Shown here: positions 1 through 11,242 of the stretch, piece after piece
Layout of the letters: each line of letters starts with the position of its first letter
How positions within the stretch are numbered: the stretch's first letter is position 1
Origin: Cheiracanthium punctorium
Taxonomy: Eukaryota; Arthropoda; Arachnida; Araneae; Cheiracanthiidae
Direction of reading: 5' to 3'
Assembly: GCA_038373885.1 (NCBI GenBank)
Contig: JAWZYV010015836.1
Coordinates: forward strand, 1,054,001 to 1,118,000
DNA length: 64,000 nucleotides
Program-made: the position numbers and the translations under genes
The notes under the pieces: model-generated
Told to the model about the DNA's origin: nothing
Seen by the model: the letters and a program-made list of their open reading frames with translations, nothing else
Databases searched by the model: none

Positions 1-111
1 TGTCAAAAAAGATATTGAAAACAGTTAGGTATTACAATAGTTCTAAATATAAAGTTAAAAAATCTACGGGTTAAAGTTTTAGAGTTATACAAAATAGGAA
101 ATAATTTTTGG

Positions 112-375
112 CGCCAAATTTGGCGATATTTCGGCGAAACTCGTCAATGTCGACGACATTTGGCGAGATTTTAAGCATGAACCAAACAATGACAGATTAT
201 CGCCAAATTTGGCGATATTTCGCCAAAACTCGCCAAGAACGATGAAAAATGGCGATACTTTGGGCATGGACCAAATGACTGACTATCGCCAAATTTGGCG
301 ATATTTCGCCAAAACTCGCCAAGGTCGAGGACAGACGGCGAGATTTTGGGCATGTACCAAACAATGACTGTCTAC
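112..375. repeat. Tandem repeat, about 87 bp x 3, each unit opening with a 14-bp palindrome
   Basis: Three head-to-tail units begin near 112, 201 and 287 (spacings 89 and 86). Each opens with the perfect palindrome cgccaaatttggcg followed by atatttcg, a cgccaa/cgtcaa-rich stretch, then a conserved gcatg-accaaa segment. The minus strand is open in several frames across the array, giving proteins with repeated FGEISPNLA motifs. These frames are a by-product of the repeat, not evidence of a gene. The array may begin left of the window, because related diverged sequence is seen at 20-110. Confidence 0.85.
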
Positions 376-760
376 AGTTGTAATATTGAAGATGTCCATA
401 GACATTAAGGTACTGAAATTCTTTTCGGTGGTCCTGTAAATAAACTCTCCAGTAGATTGGAACCAAAAATCGGGATGCACAACTAGATGTTACAACATTC
501 TTATATATGAAATTTCATAATAGTTTTTGAGATTTGAGAGTTAAATATGCACACACATACGCCAAAAGTCGCCAAGCTTGGCGACTTTTGGCATAGTTCT
601 TGAGGGAGGCACGTGACCGTGGTCGGACCATTACCTAACTTATGTGGTAGGACGGTATTGTGCTTGAAATGGATGAATGCCCCTAAAATTGCTATTGACC
701 GTAATGTATTGGAAATCTTTTGAGTGTTCCTGTAGCAGAACTATAAATGAAAAAGACACT
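376..760. repeat. Diverged copies of the ~173-bp repeat
   Basis: Sequence at about 376-545 carries the landmarks of the array at 854-1371 (ggtcctgta-ataaact, ggaaccaaaa, gtgcacaactagatgttaca, tttttgagat) at lower identity. A further partial copy is visible at 661-760 (gaccgtaatgtattggaaatc). They look like older members of the same repeat. Confidence 0.6.
561..592. repeat. Perfect 32-bp palindrome
   Basis: The 16 bases gccaaaagtcgccaag are followed immediately by their exact reverse complement, with no loop and with aagctt at the centre. It uses the same cgccaa/ttggcg vocabulary as the tandem array at 112-375. It could form a cruciform or be the end-to-end fusion of two repeat termini. No function can be assigned. 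Confidence 0.9.
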
Positions 761-853
761 TTTATTAATGGAGAAATTCATTTTCTAACTCTTTACAGCA
801 TATATCACTTCTGAGTCGTTTGAAATAGCCCAATACCTCTAAAAAACGCTTTG

Positions 854-1371
854 ATGAATTTCGGCCCATAGAGCGTAATGCATTTCGAATCTTTTGGGCG
901 GTCCTGTAGATAAACTATTCAGTCGAATGGAACCGAAAGGGGAGGTGCACAACTAGATGTTACAACAATCCTAAATATAAAGTTTCAACATTCAACGCCT
1001 AACAGTTTTTGAGATATGCGAGTTTAATGAATTTCGGCCCATTGAGTGTAATGTATTTCGAATGTTTTGGGCAGTCCTGTAGATAAACTATCTAGTCGAA
1101 TGGAACCAAAAGGGGAGGTGCACAACTAGATGTTACAACTATCCAAAATATGAAGTTTCGACATTCTACGCCTAATAGCTTTTGAGTTAGGCGAGTTTAA
1201 TGAATTTCAGCCCATAGAGCGTAATGTATTTCGAATCTTTTGGGCGGTCCTGTACATAAACTATCCATTCGATTGCCACCAAAAGGGGAGGTGCACAACT
1301 AGATCATAGAATAATCCTAAATATCAAATCTCAACATTCTACGACCAATAGTTTTTGAGATATGCGAGTTA
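854..1371. repeat. Tandem repeat, about 173 bp x 3
   Basis: Units begin at 854, 1028 and 1201, each with tgaattTC(g/a)gccca followed by gagcgtaatg, gggcggtcctgta, aggggaggtgcacaactaga and a closing tttttgagatatgcgagtt. The last unit ends near 1371 in the string catacgtacgtacagacgg, a tail I associate with arthropod transposon ends but cannot confirm. No coding potential is seen. Confidence 0.85.
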
Positions 1372-1399
1372 CATACGTACGTACAGACGGCATGGAAAA

Positions 1400-4300
1400 A
1401 CTGGCCACAGTAGACTCGCCACTGGTCAAAATGAGTTGCAGACGCATTAATATGATCGTGCATGCTAGCCTACGATGAGATGCATCGAAAAAATTTTTTT
1501 AATTAAATTTAGAGGTAGTCAAAATCGGTTTTTATGTCGAAATTTGGCCCCCAAAATTTTTCGTTATCACATTACTTCCTTATACTACATACAAGGAAGT
1601 AATATTAATTACAAAGCACAAGCCTAGGCTTTTAAATGACAAAACTGCCGTAGCAGATCTCTTCCCAACACAGCTGCTCTGTGAAAGATTTTATAGCATA
1701 GCAATCTCCGGGGACGAATCTTAGTACGCTGGAAATAGCGCCTATCAGCAGAAAAAGAAGAAAAATAATATTGAGATATGAATACAAGGAGACGGAATTA
1801 GCTGTGTGGTAGTTAGACCGAAACTGTAACCAATCTACCATATTGCTTACACCACAATGCAATATGGCTGCGTTATTCTATTGTGACAGTTCAAAATTTT
1901 AAAGAAGTAATGTCGCAAAAGTTGGCACTAAAACGAATTACGTATTTGACATAACTGTAAAACTTTTAACTGCAGAATTCTGAGATTTTGTATTTAGAAC
2001 TGTTGAAACATCCTTTCATTTTTAATACGTAAAATCGTGCATCTTTCATTGTTATTTAAAAAGAAACCAACTAAATGTTCCGACATACTTTGACCAACAG
2101 AGTTACTTCATTTCGATCAACGCTAAAAATAGCTAATGTATCTTTGTATATATAATCTTTTTATTCATATCTCTATGGAAAAAATCGCTGAAGGATAACG
2201 ATCCTGCTTTGCTGTCGACAAGCAGTGACTGTCGGGAAGATGACGCCACTAACCAAGACAGTAGATAAACGTACGACTTTTAAGTGAGATGGCAAGTCGA
2301 ATCACTAGCCGTCTTGCCTGTAGGGATCCAGGCTGTATGCATTACATAATGTATGCAAATTTCTCATATTACCTAAATCTAACTTAATCAACTGAGTTCA
2401 AAATAATTATCTAATTTCGTCAAGCTAAGAAGGCTTGCAATTTTGAGAACAGCTATCATAGATCTGTATAATGAATGGTACAATTATCGCAATATGGAAT
2501 GTTTTCCAATAAACTTTCTTTAAAATGTTATTTTGTATATGACGATTATAAAATATAGAGTTTGTTTTTTGAAAATTTTCTTAGGAAGCAAATAGTGTTA
2601 ATCATGTTATCTGCAAATACACTTCTTACTAAGTTACAAATATAGCCATCTGCTGAAAAGGTCCTCTCAGCTTCAACACTTGTCAGTTTTATTGCCAACG
2701 AAAAGTCATGGATATAAGACACGTATTGTCATCGAACATCTTCATTTTCATAAGCAGTCATTTCGTTTCATCTGTAAACATTTCTTTTGTTTACCGGATC
2801 CGGTAGAGGTCTAATGAAGCCGGAGTACAGGATTTCCGTCCCTAACTGCGGATAGTAATTGATCGATTGAGATGATTCTCACATCCAGAGTGATACCATT
2901 TTTCGAAAATACGTGTTTCTAATAAAAATTACTGTAACAATATTGTTTTACTTTTAATGTAATATTAACATTAATACGAATGTTAAGGTTTAGCAAATGT
3001 CATGACCGTCCAAATACAGTATTATTTTGCACAGCAGCATGAATATAAGCTCGGTCAATTTGAACCAGGCAGCGGTTTTAGGTATACCTCAAAAGCCGCT
3101 GTTCTGGTGTTAATATTTTGTAATAATTGAAATTTAGCGGAGAAAAAAAAGATGAAATTTATAATTTTATCACTGTAATATTATGAGAAGTATAAATGTC
3201 AAAGTTAAAAAAAAGTATATTCCGTGTAAAGGATTGCATATTTTAATGTCACGCTTTACACTAACGTTTTCTTAAAAATTTATGCTTGTATATGATTTGA
3301 ATAGTAGTCTCTGAGTTTTAAAAGCTTTAATTTGTTATATTCTTAAAGGAAGACACCATATAAACAATCGAAAAAAAAAGTGATCAATTTTTTTTTCTTT
3401 ATTTGGTAAAATTTTGTGAATGAACAAAAAAATGAACATATTGCTCAGAAAAATTATAAGGAAAGACAATGGTTAAAGTCTTTATTAGGTTGATAAAAAA
3501 TTATGTTATAAGTATTTAAACTCTTTCACAACTCTTAGAAGTAAACCAATTACTGAAAATTATGTACGTTTTCTGTAAATTTCTCACTTTTTTAAAAAGA
3601 CAAAAAGCTCTCAAAGTTTGGTATGTTTATATAATTAAAATAGTACAATAATAAAAAATATTTAAAAATACATCAAGATAGATCACAAATTGAAAAAAAA
3701 TGTTTTATGCATTAAAGAAAGAATTTTTCGGTAAAATATCAACGAATTTTCTAAAAGAAGTAACAAAAAAACTACTTTATTTACACTAATAACACATACT
3801 TTCAGAAGAATTTGCATAAACAAATTGAACGTTTGAATGATAGAAAAAAAATAAAAAAAACGTAACTTGTCAGTACCACGTCCCTCGTTTCAATTCAAAA
3901 ATTTATTTAAATCTGACTATCATATTCTAGGGTAATTTATATGAGTGTAATGAAATATAAATCAAATGCATACCTGAAAACTTAAAATAACTTTTTTTTT
4001 ATAAAATTCTTTGTAATGCTTCAATCTGATGATCGCAAGGTAATTTACTTTTTTTTTGTCCAAATGACGTTTGAAAGGAAAATTCAGAAAAAAATGAAGT
4101 TCTTAAATCTGTCATGATTTTACAGTGGTTACCTAGGAAACGACAGGAAAAGCAGAAAAAATGCATTTTTGCCACAATGATGGCATGTAATTTGCATCAT
4201 CTAAAAGTAATGAATTAAGTGTTACCCTATCATTTGTGGAAATGGTTTTTTTCTTCCATCAGATAAAAAGCGAAATGTGGAATCTGAAAAAAATTGAGCT

Positions 4301-4920
4301 ATTTGGAGGCTTGTTCTCTTGAATCGCTTTTCTATTTCATGAGATATTTCTGAAACTATATAAAAGTAAGTTCAAGAAAAAGTCATTGACGTATTCTGTG
4401 TTTTAATATCTTTCTATATTAGGTTAAATCAATGAAATAAATTTGGAAATGCATTATTTTTCACCAAGAAATTGTAATTAGTAGCATGTCATCAGAATAT
4501 AACAAATTTGCTGAAATTTCATTTTTAGTTTAAAAAAGGAGTTTTTTTATGTTAACACTTTTAATCTTTACCATCCTTAAAATTGAAAAATCTATATATT
4601 ATTTTAATGCGTCTAAATTCTAAGAATATTAAGTACAACAAATTAACAAAAAATATTGTTTGTGTTACGAAATGAACTGAAAGTTAATCCAATCTATTGG
4701 TAAAATAGTAAATTTAGTATTTCAACTGAATACAGAGTACAAGGTCAAGACACTAACAACTTTACCTTGAAAAGAACAGAATTTGTTATGCCGCTTATTT
4801 AAAATAAAGATTTATACTTAAAAAAACACAACTTTATTATGAAAATGTTGCTTTACATTTTCGATCTTGTTACCTGCAGACATTTCTTAAAACTCTTTTT
4901 TTTAAGGTAAATTTAAAAAT
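1400..4920. other. AT-rich sequence with no recognised gene
   Basis: This 3.5-kb stretch is dominated by A and T runs. The only frame of note, 76 codons on the minus strand at 1632-1862, has no family features. No inverted repeats with convincing termini or tandem arrays were found by eye. The segment 2170-2350 is less AT-rich than its surroundings but not identifiable. Confidence 0.5.
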
Positions 4921-4921
4921 T

Positions 4922-5832
4922 GGGAAAGGTCGACAAAAATGATCCCCTTCAGAAGAATACTTTCATAAAATGCCATAAATGGCAAGTAAAATTTTGACAC
5001 TATGACACAATATTTTACACTATATTTCGCATCATAACATATTTTAATAATATTTTAAACCCACACTAAAATAGGAAAATATAGAATTTTAAAAATATGT
5101 CAAAAGAATCATTCTACCCTCACCCAAGGACAAAATGATCCTTCATGCAAAAATAAATTATAAATTGTTTTTTTTTCGGCAAAATAACAGATGTTAAAAT
5201 AATTATGACTGTTCATAATGAAATAAAATAAGTGTTACAATCATGTAGTATGTATAATTTTTTATGGAAAGTTTAAAATAAAACAGTGTCACGAACAATA
5301 AAATGGCATATTTCAAAATTATAATTAAAGAATTACGCCTTATAGTAAATGCATTAATAAATTAAATAATGTAATGGGGAATCACTCATTTTCATAACGA
5401 AGGGCTGTCATGATGACGAGGACCCGGTACTGGAGTTTCTTCAGTCGATGGATCATTTTACATAGCAGTATGGCTGCCCATTTTAGGCCATATATCTGGA
5501 ACACGTGGAGAAGCATAAAAAAATTAACAAGTGTAATTTACATCTACAAACACACCCTTTTCAGTAAACCAAGTCAAATTTCTATGCATTTAAGACTGTA
5601 TTTCTAAATAAGTAGGTAATTTGGTGCTTACCTTATAAGAGATATGATAAAACCCAGTTTTTTGAAAAATTCTACTCTAACACGTAATGCACCGATCGCT
5701 TAAATATCGCTATTGCTTCTACGTGGCTTAGCACAACTAATTTATGTGATACCTAGTATGTAGCACAACCTGCGTGGAAGAAAACATATGTGGATCGTTT
5801 CGCCGCTAGGATCATTTTGATGTGCCTTCCCC
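4922..5832 (-). mobile_element. TIR DNA element, copy 1 of the GGGAAGGT family (deletion derivative)
   Basis: The left end reads gggaaaggtcgacaaaaatg and the reverse complement of the right end reads ggggaaggcacatcaaaatg, so both ends share a ggggaaggt..(c)aaaatgatcc terminus. The interior is collinear with the copy at 6176-7077. On the minus strand both copies keep a possible splice donor (ag|gtaagcac near 5629) after a short open segment. Further on they share a frame reading STEETPVPGPRHHDSPS (near 5400-5450). That looks like the tail of a transposase, so the element is probably an internally deleted copy of a coding transposon. Superfamily is not established; pogo-like is a guess. Confidence 0.65.
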
Positions 5833-6175
5833 TATATATGTATCAATTTATTTTAGAGCCGGAAAAACAACTCATAGAGTAGTTTTATTAAAACACAATC
5901 AGAATGAAAAGCTTACGTACATCTAAAAATTTACATGTTAGGCCTGAACCATTCTTGACCAGTAACTCAATTTCAGAAACAAAATATAGGAATATAAGTA
6001 TATTTTTTTTGTCATTGATGATTTCCTTTTAGGGATCTGGCAGAGGTGATACATGTCATTTAATGATTTAAAAAAACTACTTCAATGTATAATATTAATG
6101 AAAGTTATCTTAAATTAATGAACCATGCATTGTTATTGTCCTAAACAACACTAACAAATAGTCTTCATATTTGCA

Positions 6176-7077
6176 GGGGAAGGTGGCCCAAAATGATCCC
6201 CTTAAGAAGAAAATAAGCATAAAATAACATCAGTGTTAAATAAAACTTTGGCCCTTTGCCACACAATTTTACACTGTATTTTACATCATAAACATATTTT
6301 AATAATGTGCTAAACCCAAACTGGGTAATGAAAAAAATAGAATTTTAAAAAGAGTCCTAATATTAATTTCATCCTCACCCAAGGGCAAAATGATCCTTCA
6401 TTTGTAAATTATTGTAAATTACTTTTTATCGTCAAAATAAAGTATGTAAGAGTAATTATAACTGTACATTATGAAATTAAATAAGTTTCACAATCATAGT
6501 ATGCATAATTTTTGATGAATATTTTAAAATAAAAAAGGGTTACAAATCATAAAATAGAATATTTCATAATTATAATTCAAAAAGTATGACCTACAGTTAG
6601 CGCAGAAATAAATTAAGTAATATACTGAGGAGTCACGTGTTTTGAGAACATCTGAAGGGCTGCCATGATGGCTTGGACCCGATACTTGAGTTTCTTCTGT
6701 CGAAAGATCTTTTTACTCCGCAGTATGGCTATTCACTTTAGGTCATATTCTTAAACACGCCTAGAAACATAACAAACTAAACAAACGTAATTTACATTTA
6801 AAAACATAACCTATTCAGTTAATTAAATAATATTTCTGCACATTAAATACAGTATTTCTAAGTAAATAGGAAATTTTGTGCTTACCTTCTAAGATATATG
6901 ATAAATCCCAGTTTTTTGAAGAATTCTACTCAGACACGTAATACACCGATCGATTAATTACAGCCATTGTTTCATCTTGACTTGAGACAATTAGTTTATG
7001 TGTTAGCTAGATCTGCCTGTGTGGAAGAAAACGTGTGTATTTTTTTGCCCGCTAGGATCATTTTAAGTCACTTTCCC
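6176..7077 (-). mobile_element. TIR DNA element, copy 2 of the GGGAAGGT family
   Basis: Termini are ggggaaggtggcccaaaatg on the left and, read as reverse complement, gggaaagtgacttaaaatga on the right. It aligns along its length with copy 1 (shared ccctcaccca-gg-caaaatgatcc, gaagggctg-catgatg, acacgtaat-caccgatcg). The minus-strand frame STEETQVSGPSHHGSPS parallels copy 1, and the gtaagcac donor-like site is also kept near 6885. About 340 bp separate the two copies, which lie in the same orientation. This suggests either a tandem duplication or two independent insertions. Confidence 0.65.
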
Positions 7078-7079
7078 TT

Positions 7080-8325
7080 TTACTTTTTTCATCTACAATG
7101 GGATTATAATTAAATGTTTCCTATAAACGTCTTCTTGCAGCTGAATGTTGTTAAGTGACTACCACTAACTCTGTCTACAGCTCAACTGAATGAGCAAATA
7201 TAAAATATTTTATCTAAAATGTTAACTGGGTGGAGCTTTGTATCAAACATATCAATTTTTTAAAAAAAGTTTGGTAACGTTGAATATGGAATTAATAAAG
7301 AATTTTGAGATGTGTAGCCAGTAAAATATGTTGCAACCTTACCTTACATGAAGGACTCATACATTTAGATACCACGTGCGAAATTCCGTCCAAGAACACT
7401 TACAGGAAAATTTGAGCATTTCTTTAACCGAATCTCGTGTATCTAATAAAGTTCTTTGTAAGCTGGAAGATGCTTGTATTAAGAGACGTTTAGTTATGGC
7501 GAGCCTGAACATGCATATACTATTGAGCAGATTTCACGCAAAATCACATTTCGGTTGCGCTAACAGCCTTTCAGAATCAATGCGTATTTTCACGTGAATG
7601 TTTGCTTACATTAATTTTTCACATGCGTCATTAGTTTAAGAATCTTTTATTTATTTTTTTCTAAAAAGAATTACTTTTTAAAAGAATAATAGCGCATTAC
7701 AGATTTCATTTAAGCGAATTTCACATACTACATTCGAATACATTTTCAAAAAGAAAACGCTGATTCCGTTTTTTTTTTAATGCTGAATAAAACAGCTTGC
7801 AGCTATTACTATAATACGCAGAATCTGCACTTTTGAAGTGGTTTCAGGAAATTACTAAGATATATTTAAAAAATTAAGTTCAAACATGTTGCGTAAAAAT
7901 GATTCCAATTATTTTACGTCTTTTTGAAACAAAAAGAGTCATGTTTTCATTTTCTTCTCGAGCTTCATTAAATGCTGAGTTTAGTTTCATAGTAATAAAG
8001 TAATGAAACAGTTTATTTTACGTTAGGATATTAGTGCTCTTTGCTTTTACACATTTCTCTGCAAATTAATAAGAATAATTAGTGAACTTAAATTATGTTT
8101 TAAGTTATTTATAATTACATAAAAGGGTAAAATGTGTATTCTTTATCAGGTTTTTTTTTTTTTTTTCTTACCTTACTTCAACTTTTCTTCACTGGCATGT
8201 TTTAAGAATATTAAGGCTTAATTTAGATTTTGTTTCAGCAGATTTTACCTTTTGAATATTTTGTGATTATGTCATAAAATTGAGAATTAAATTCATAATA
8301 ACACGTTTTATGTGTTAATTTAATG
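7080..8325. other. AT-rich sequence with no recognised gene
   Basis: A 73-codon plus-strand frame (7376-7597) lacks any motif I recognise. The rest is A/T runs, including a T17-like run near 8150-8166. No repeat structure was seen. Confidence 0.45.
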
Positions 8326-8333
8326 GGTTAGTA

Positions 8334-8799
8334 CAGGGGTTCCCAAACTTTTTTTCCCCGCGGCACCCTTGTCAGGCTAAAATCATTTCGCGGCACCCTT
8401 AAGCTAAAAACATTCAGCGGCAGATTTTCTTTAAAGCAATATGAATATGAAGGTTATACTGAAGCAGTTTGGATGCATTTTATGTTATTTTTTGTTTGTT
8501 TACAGGGCTAACTATCAAGAAAGTAATATCTTGGGAAAGGGATATAGAATTTTGACAGCACCCCCATTTCAGGGTGTTCCTATAAAAGAGAGGCTACAGG
8601 ACAGTCTTGAACTTGACTGAAATATTTTTGTTTGAGCCCATTTAATGATCGGCTTGGCTCACTTTATTGGGGATACTGGCTCAGAGGAAATTGTTTGATT
8701 ATACTCCACAAAAACACTTTTCTTGATTATCTCCACTGCACCCCTGACATACTCTAAAGGCACCCTAGGGTGCCGCGGCACCCAGTTTGGGAACCTCTG
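8334..8799. mobile_element. Non-autonomous hAT-type MITE with perfect 8-bp target duplication
   Basis: The left end is caggggttcccaaacttttt and the right end read in reverse is cagaggttcccaaactgggt, giving a TIR of about 15 bp with one mismatch. A second inverted pair of GCGGCACCC/GGGTGCCGC follows just inside. The 8 bases ggttagta occur directly before the element (8326-8333) and directly after it (8800-8807). An 8-bp duplication and a CAGGG-type terminus fit the hAT superfamily. There is no coding capacity. Confidence 0.88.
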
Positions 8800-8807
8800 G
8801 GTTAGTA

Positions 8808-9778
8808 CATGCACAATACGTTAAGTTTTTTAACGAGAATGATAGATTTTAATCTATTACATAGTTCCCATGTTGTCAGACGAAATTTTGCTTTTTGTAG
8901 GCAACTTCATTAATCCGTTATTAAAGCTTTTCTAGTATTTTCCCTTAAAAAAATTGAACTAAGTGATTTTGTATATCCTTCGTTTGTGCAGTACAAAAGT
9001 AAAAAAAAATCAAGAAGCTCGCGAAGATATAAGTAAGTGAATGGTAGTGATTAATTGGTTTTTTTTGTTTGTTTTAGAGAACTTTTACTCTCAAAAGGAA
9101 ACAAAATTCTAATTAATGTAATGAAATTTCTGATAAGGATTCTGTAACGGGAAGAAGCTGAAATATAAATTTAGATTTTAATGTCAACAATAACCGAAGC
9201 AAAAGGAACATTTATGTTTCATATTTAAACTGTTTTACAACCCTGAAATTATCATTAGATTTGAAATTGGAAATGTTTTTCACTCAAAAATAGTTCTCTA
9301 ACGGGGACCGTCTGAAACCTCACTGAAGTTTCTTTCTTAGCCGTGATAGACTACTGTCTAAATGGCATGCATTTCTAAAAGAGATAGGAATATGGAGATA
9401 AGTCATCGATTAAAAATAATCAATTAGAAGGGGGAAATTATTCGTACTGTAAATTTAATTTAAAAATACTTCATTTAAAATTTTCTCTTCCCAGTATTAA
9501 ACTCAAGAAGACAAAATGCATCCTAATAAAAGAAAATCATTTTTAAATAAAAAAGGAAGACTGATGCTAGATTTACTTTTATTTTTTCATTTCGGATAAT
9601 GTTAGTTCCTTAATAGCACATATTCTAAATATTCTAAATGGATGCTCCATTTTTGGTTTTGTCTTTTATATTTTTTGTGTTCTTCATTTTTTTTATCACT
9701 CGAAATATTGTGGAAATGTATTTGATGTAAAGAACAGTTCAGAGCAAGAGAATATATTAAGATTATAAAGAGGATTAT
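8808..9778. other. AT-rich sequence with no recognised gene
   Basis: No gene, tandem repeat or convincing inverted repeat was seen. The 62-codon minus-strand frame at 9602-9790 is hydrophobic but of composition expected by chance in AT-rich DNA. Confidence 0.45.
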
Positions 9779-10009
9779 CCGAGACAGCACAGCAAACTTG
9801 CATCAAACATGCAGTAAGCTTGATTTATCAAGTCAATAAGCTTGAAAAAAGCTTGAAAATTTCAAGCGTGTAAGCTTAATGCAAGCTTGAATCAAGTGTT
9901 CTAGTTTACACTTGCCCAGTATGCATTAAGCTTGACACTTCAAGCTTGAATCAAACTTGGCATTTCAAGCTTTAAATATTTTCCTAAAAAAGTATTTCCT
10001 AAATACACG

Positions 10010-10235
10010 GGTGCCGGTCGGCGAACTCGCCCCACATATTTTACTTTGCCGCGCATTTTCCCCCTTTACGCTGAAATTTCAATTTAATTTAATCTGTTTC
10101 CATCAAGTGTTCGTGGCTGGAATAGAACCCTGGACCTTTCGGTTGGGAGTCGAGCGCGCTATCCGTTCAGCTGCTTCACGCAGCTATGACTAAAGTTTGA
10201 AGTGACTTATCACGTCGTTTTCTCGCCAGATTGAT
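10010..10235 (-). mobile_element. tRNA-derived SINE, minus strand
   Basis: Read on the minus strand, the sequence contains a tRNA-like head. An A-box-like agctgaacggatagcg (10158-10173) is followed about 50 bp downstream by a B-box-like ggtccagggttctattcc. The GGTTCNANNCC core is kept apart from one substitution. The downstream body includes gggcgagttcgccgaccggc. The fold is too degraded for a functional tRNA gene. An internal pol III promoter of this kind is typical of SINEs. Confidence 0.65.
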
Positions 10236-10917
10236 AAGTGGGCGATGTGTTATTTGTTTCTTTTATTTTTCTATGGGATGCATCAAAATTAAAATAATGT
10301 TATGTGTGATTTAGAGACTCTACTAATAGGGAAAAAATCATAATATAAACTTAAGAGCAGCACACGTTTTAAAACATTCAGTACCGCAACACTCATGAGC
10401 AATACTGCTGGCCAAAATCGAGACAAAAGACTGATTTTGAAATCAATTTCGTAGTATAATTGTATTTAATTTTGAAGAATTTCCATATTTGGAAATATAG
10501 AATGGGTTTACTTACTTAACACAATTTTTGTATTAAGTAATCTGAAATCAAAGAAACAGATAGTTAAACGTTACTTCGGAATGCTATATCATAGTTGCTA
10601 ACATGTATGGAATACTAACACTTTAGTCATTTTTTGTAAATATTTCTTAAAATAACAAATAATTGAAAAATTTTGCTATTTTTTAACGCTAAAAATTCTC
10701 TTTACAATTGTGGTTAGTTATCTTCCTACATATTGGTATGCTATATCGATATAGAGCATTTCGAAGAATTAAAAATAAGTTTAAATTAATTTATACAAAT
10801 GCAAATTTGAATTATTTTCATTGTTCACACTTTATAATTAAAAAAAATATTTAACTTCTGAATTTTTTTTTTATTCTTTGTAGTTTTATTTTAAAACTAC
10901 AAAAGTGTAAGATATAC

Positions 10918-10987
10918 GATTTTTGGGGCCTAAAATCTGTAGGCCCTGGGCAGTTGCCCCGTTTGCTCTGCCGAAAATATGGCACTG
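10918..10987 (-). mobile_element. Fragment resembling a hAT-type MITE end
   Basis: Minus-strand sequence begins cagtgccatattttcggc and continues into a gggcaactgcccagggccta segment, a combination common at the ends of widespread hAT MITEs. The partner end was not found, so this is a fragment. Confidence 0.4.
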
Positions 10988-11242
10988 GTAATAAAATAAA
11001 ACACTTCTTTTACGAACTTTTAGAAAATTGAGGAACGCTAGACAATTAATGTCCATTCTCTTTCACAGATGGCGCCATCACTGCGCACTTTGAAAGCTAA
11101 AATCAAGCTAAAGTCAAGCTTACATTAATACGACAAATGCAAGGAAATGTCAAGCTTGATTTAAGCTTATGTGCTGTCTGGGATAAAGAGGCATTTACCT
11201 TATTTAAATCACATGCGTCAGTAACAAGCTTTTGGATATACA

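Larger units (their letters stand above)
9779..11182. mobile_element. TIR element with AAGCTT-rich subterminal repeats
   Basis: The left terminus is ccgagacagcaca and the right terminus read in reverse is cccagacagcaca (one mismatch in 13). Just inside the left end, 9800-9975, the string aagctt or its aagcttga extension recurs about ten times; the right end (11100-11170) carries several more. The nine bases ataaagagg lie left of the element (about 9765-9773) and directly right of it (11183-11191). They are a possible target duplication, but the left copy is separated from the TIR by five bases, so the boundary is uncertain. The interior hosts a tRNA-like SINE and a hAT-like fragment. No transposase frame remains. 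Confidence 0.6.

Noticed and set aside
112..375. CRISPR-like spaced repeats
   Set aside because: Only three units, whole-unit similarity rather than unique spacers, and eukaryotic context; it is an ordinary tandem repeat.
85..480. Minus-strand frames of 60-89 codons with FGEISPNLA repeats
   Set aside because: They result from the ~87-bp tandem repeat; overlapping frames are equally open and there is no start context or domain.
7376..7597. 73-codon plus-strand frame as a small gene
   Set aside because: No domain, no splice or promoter context and length within chance expectation for the window.
10115..10190. Possible functional tRNA gene on the minus strand
   Set aside because: The B box carries a substitution, the acceptor stem does not pair convincingly by eye, and it sits inside a SINE-like body; a SINE is the simpler explanation.
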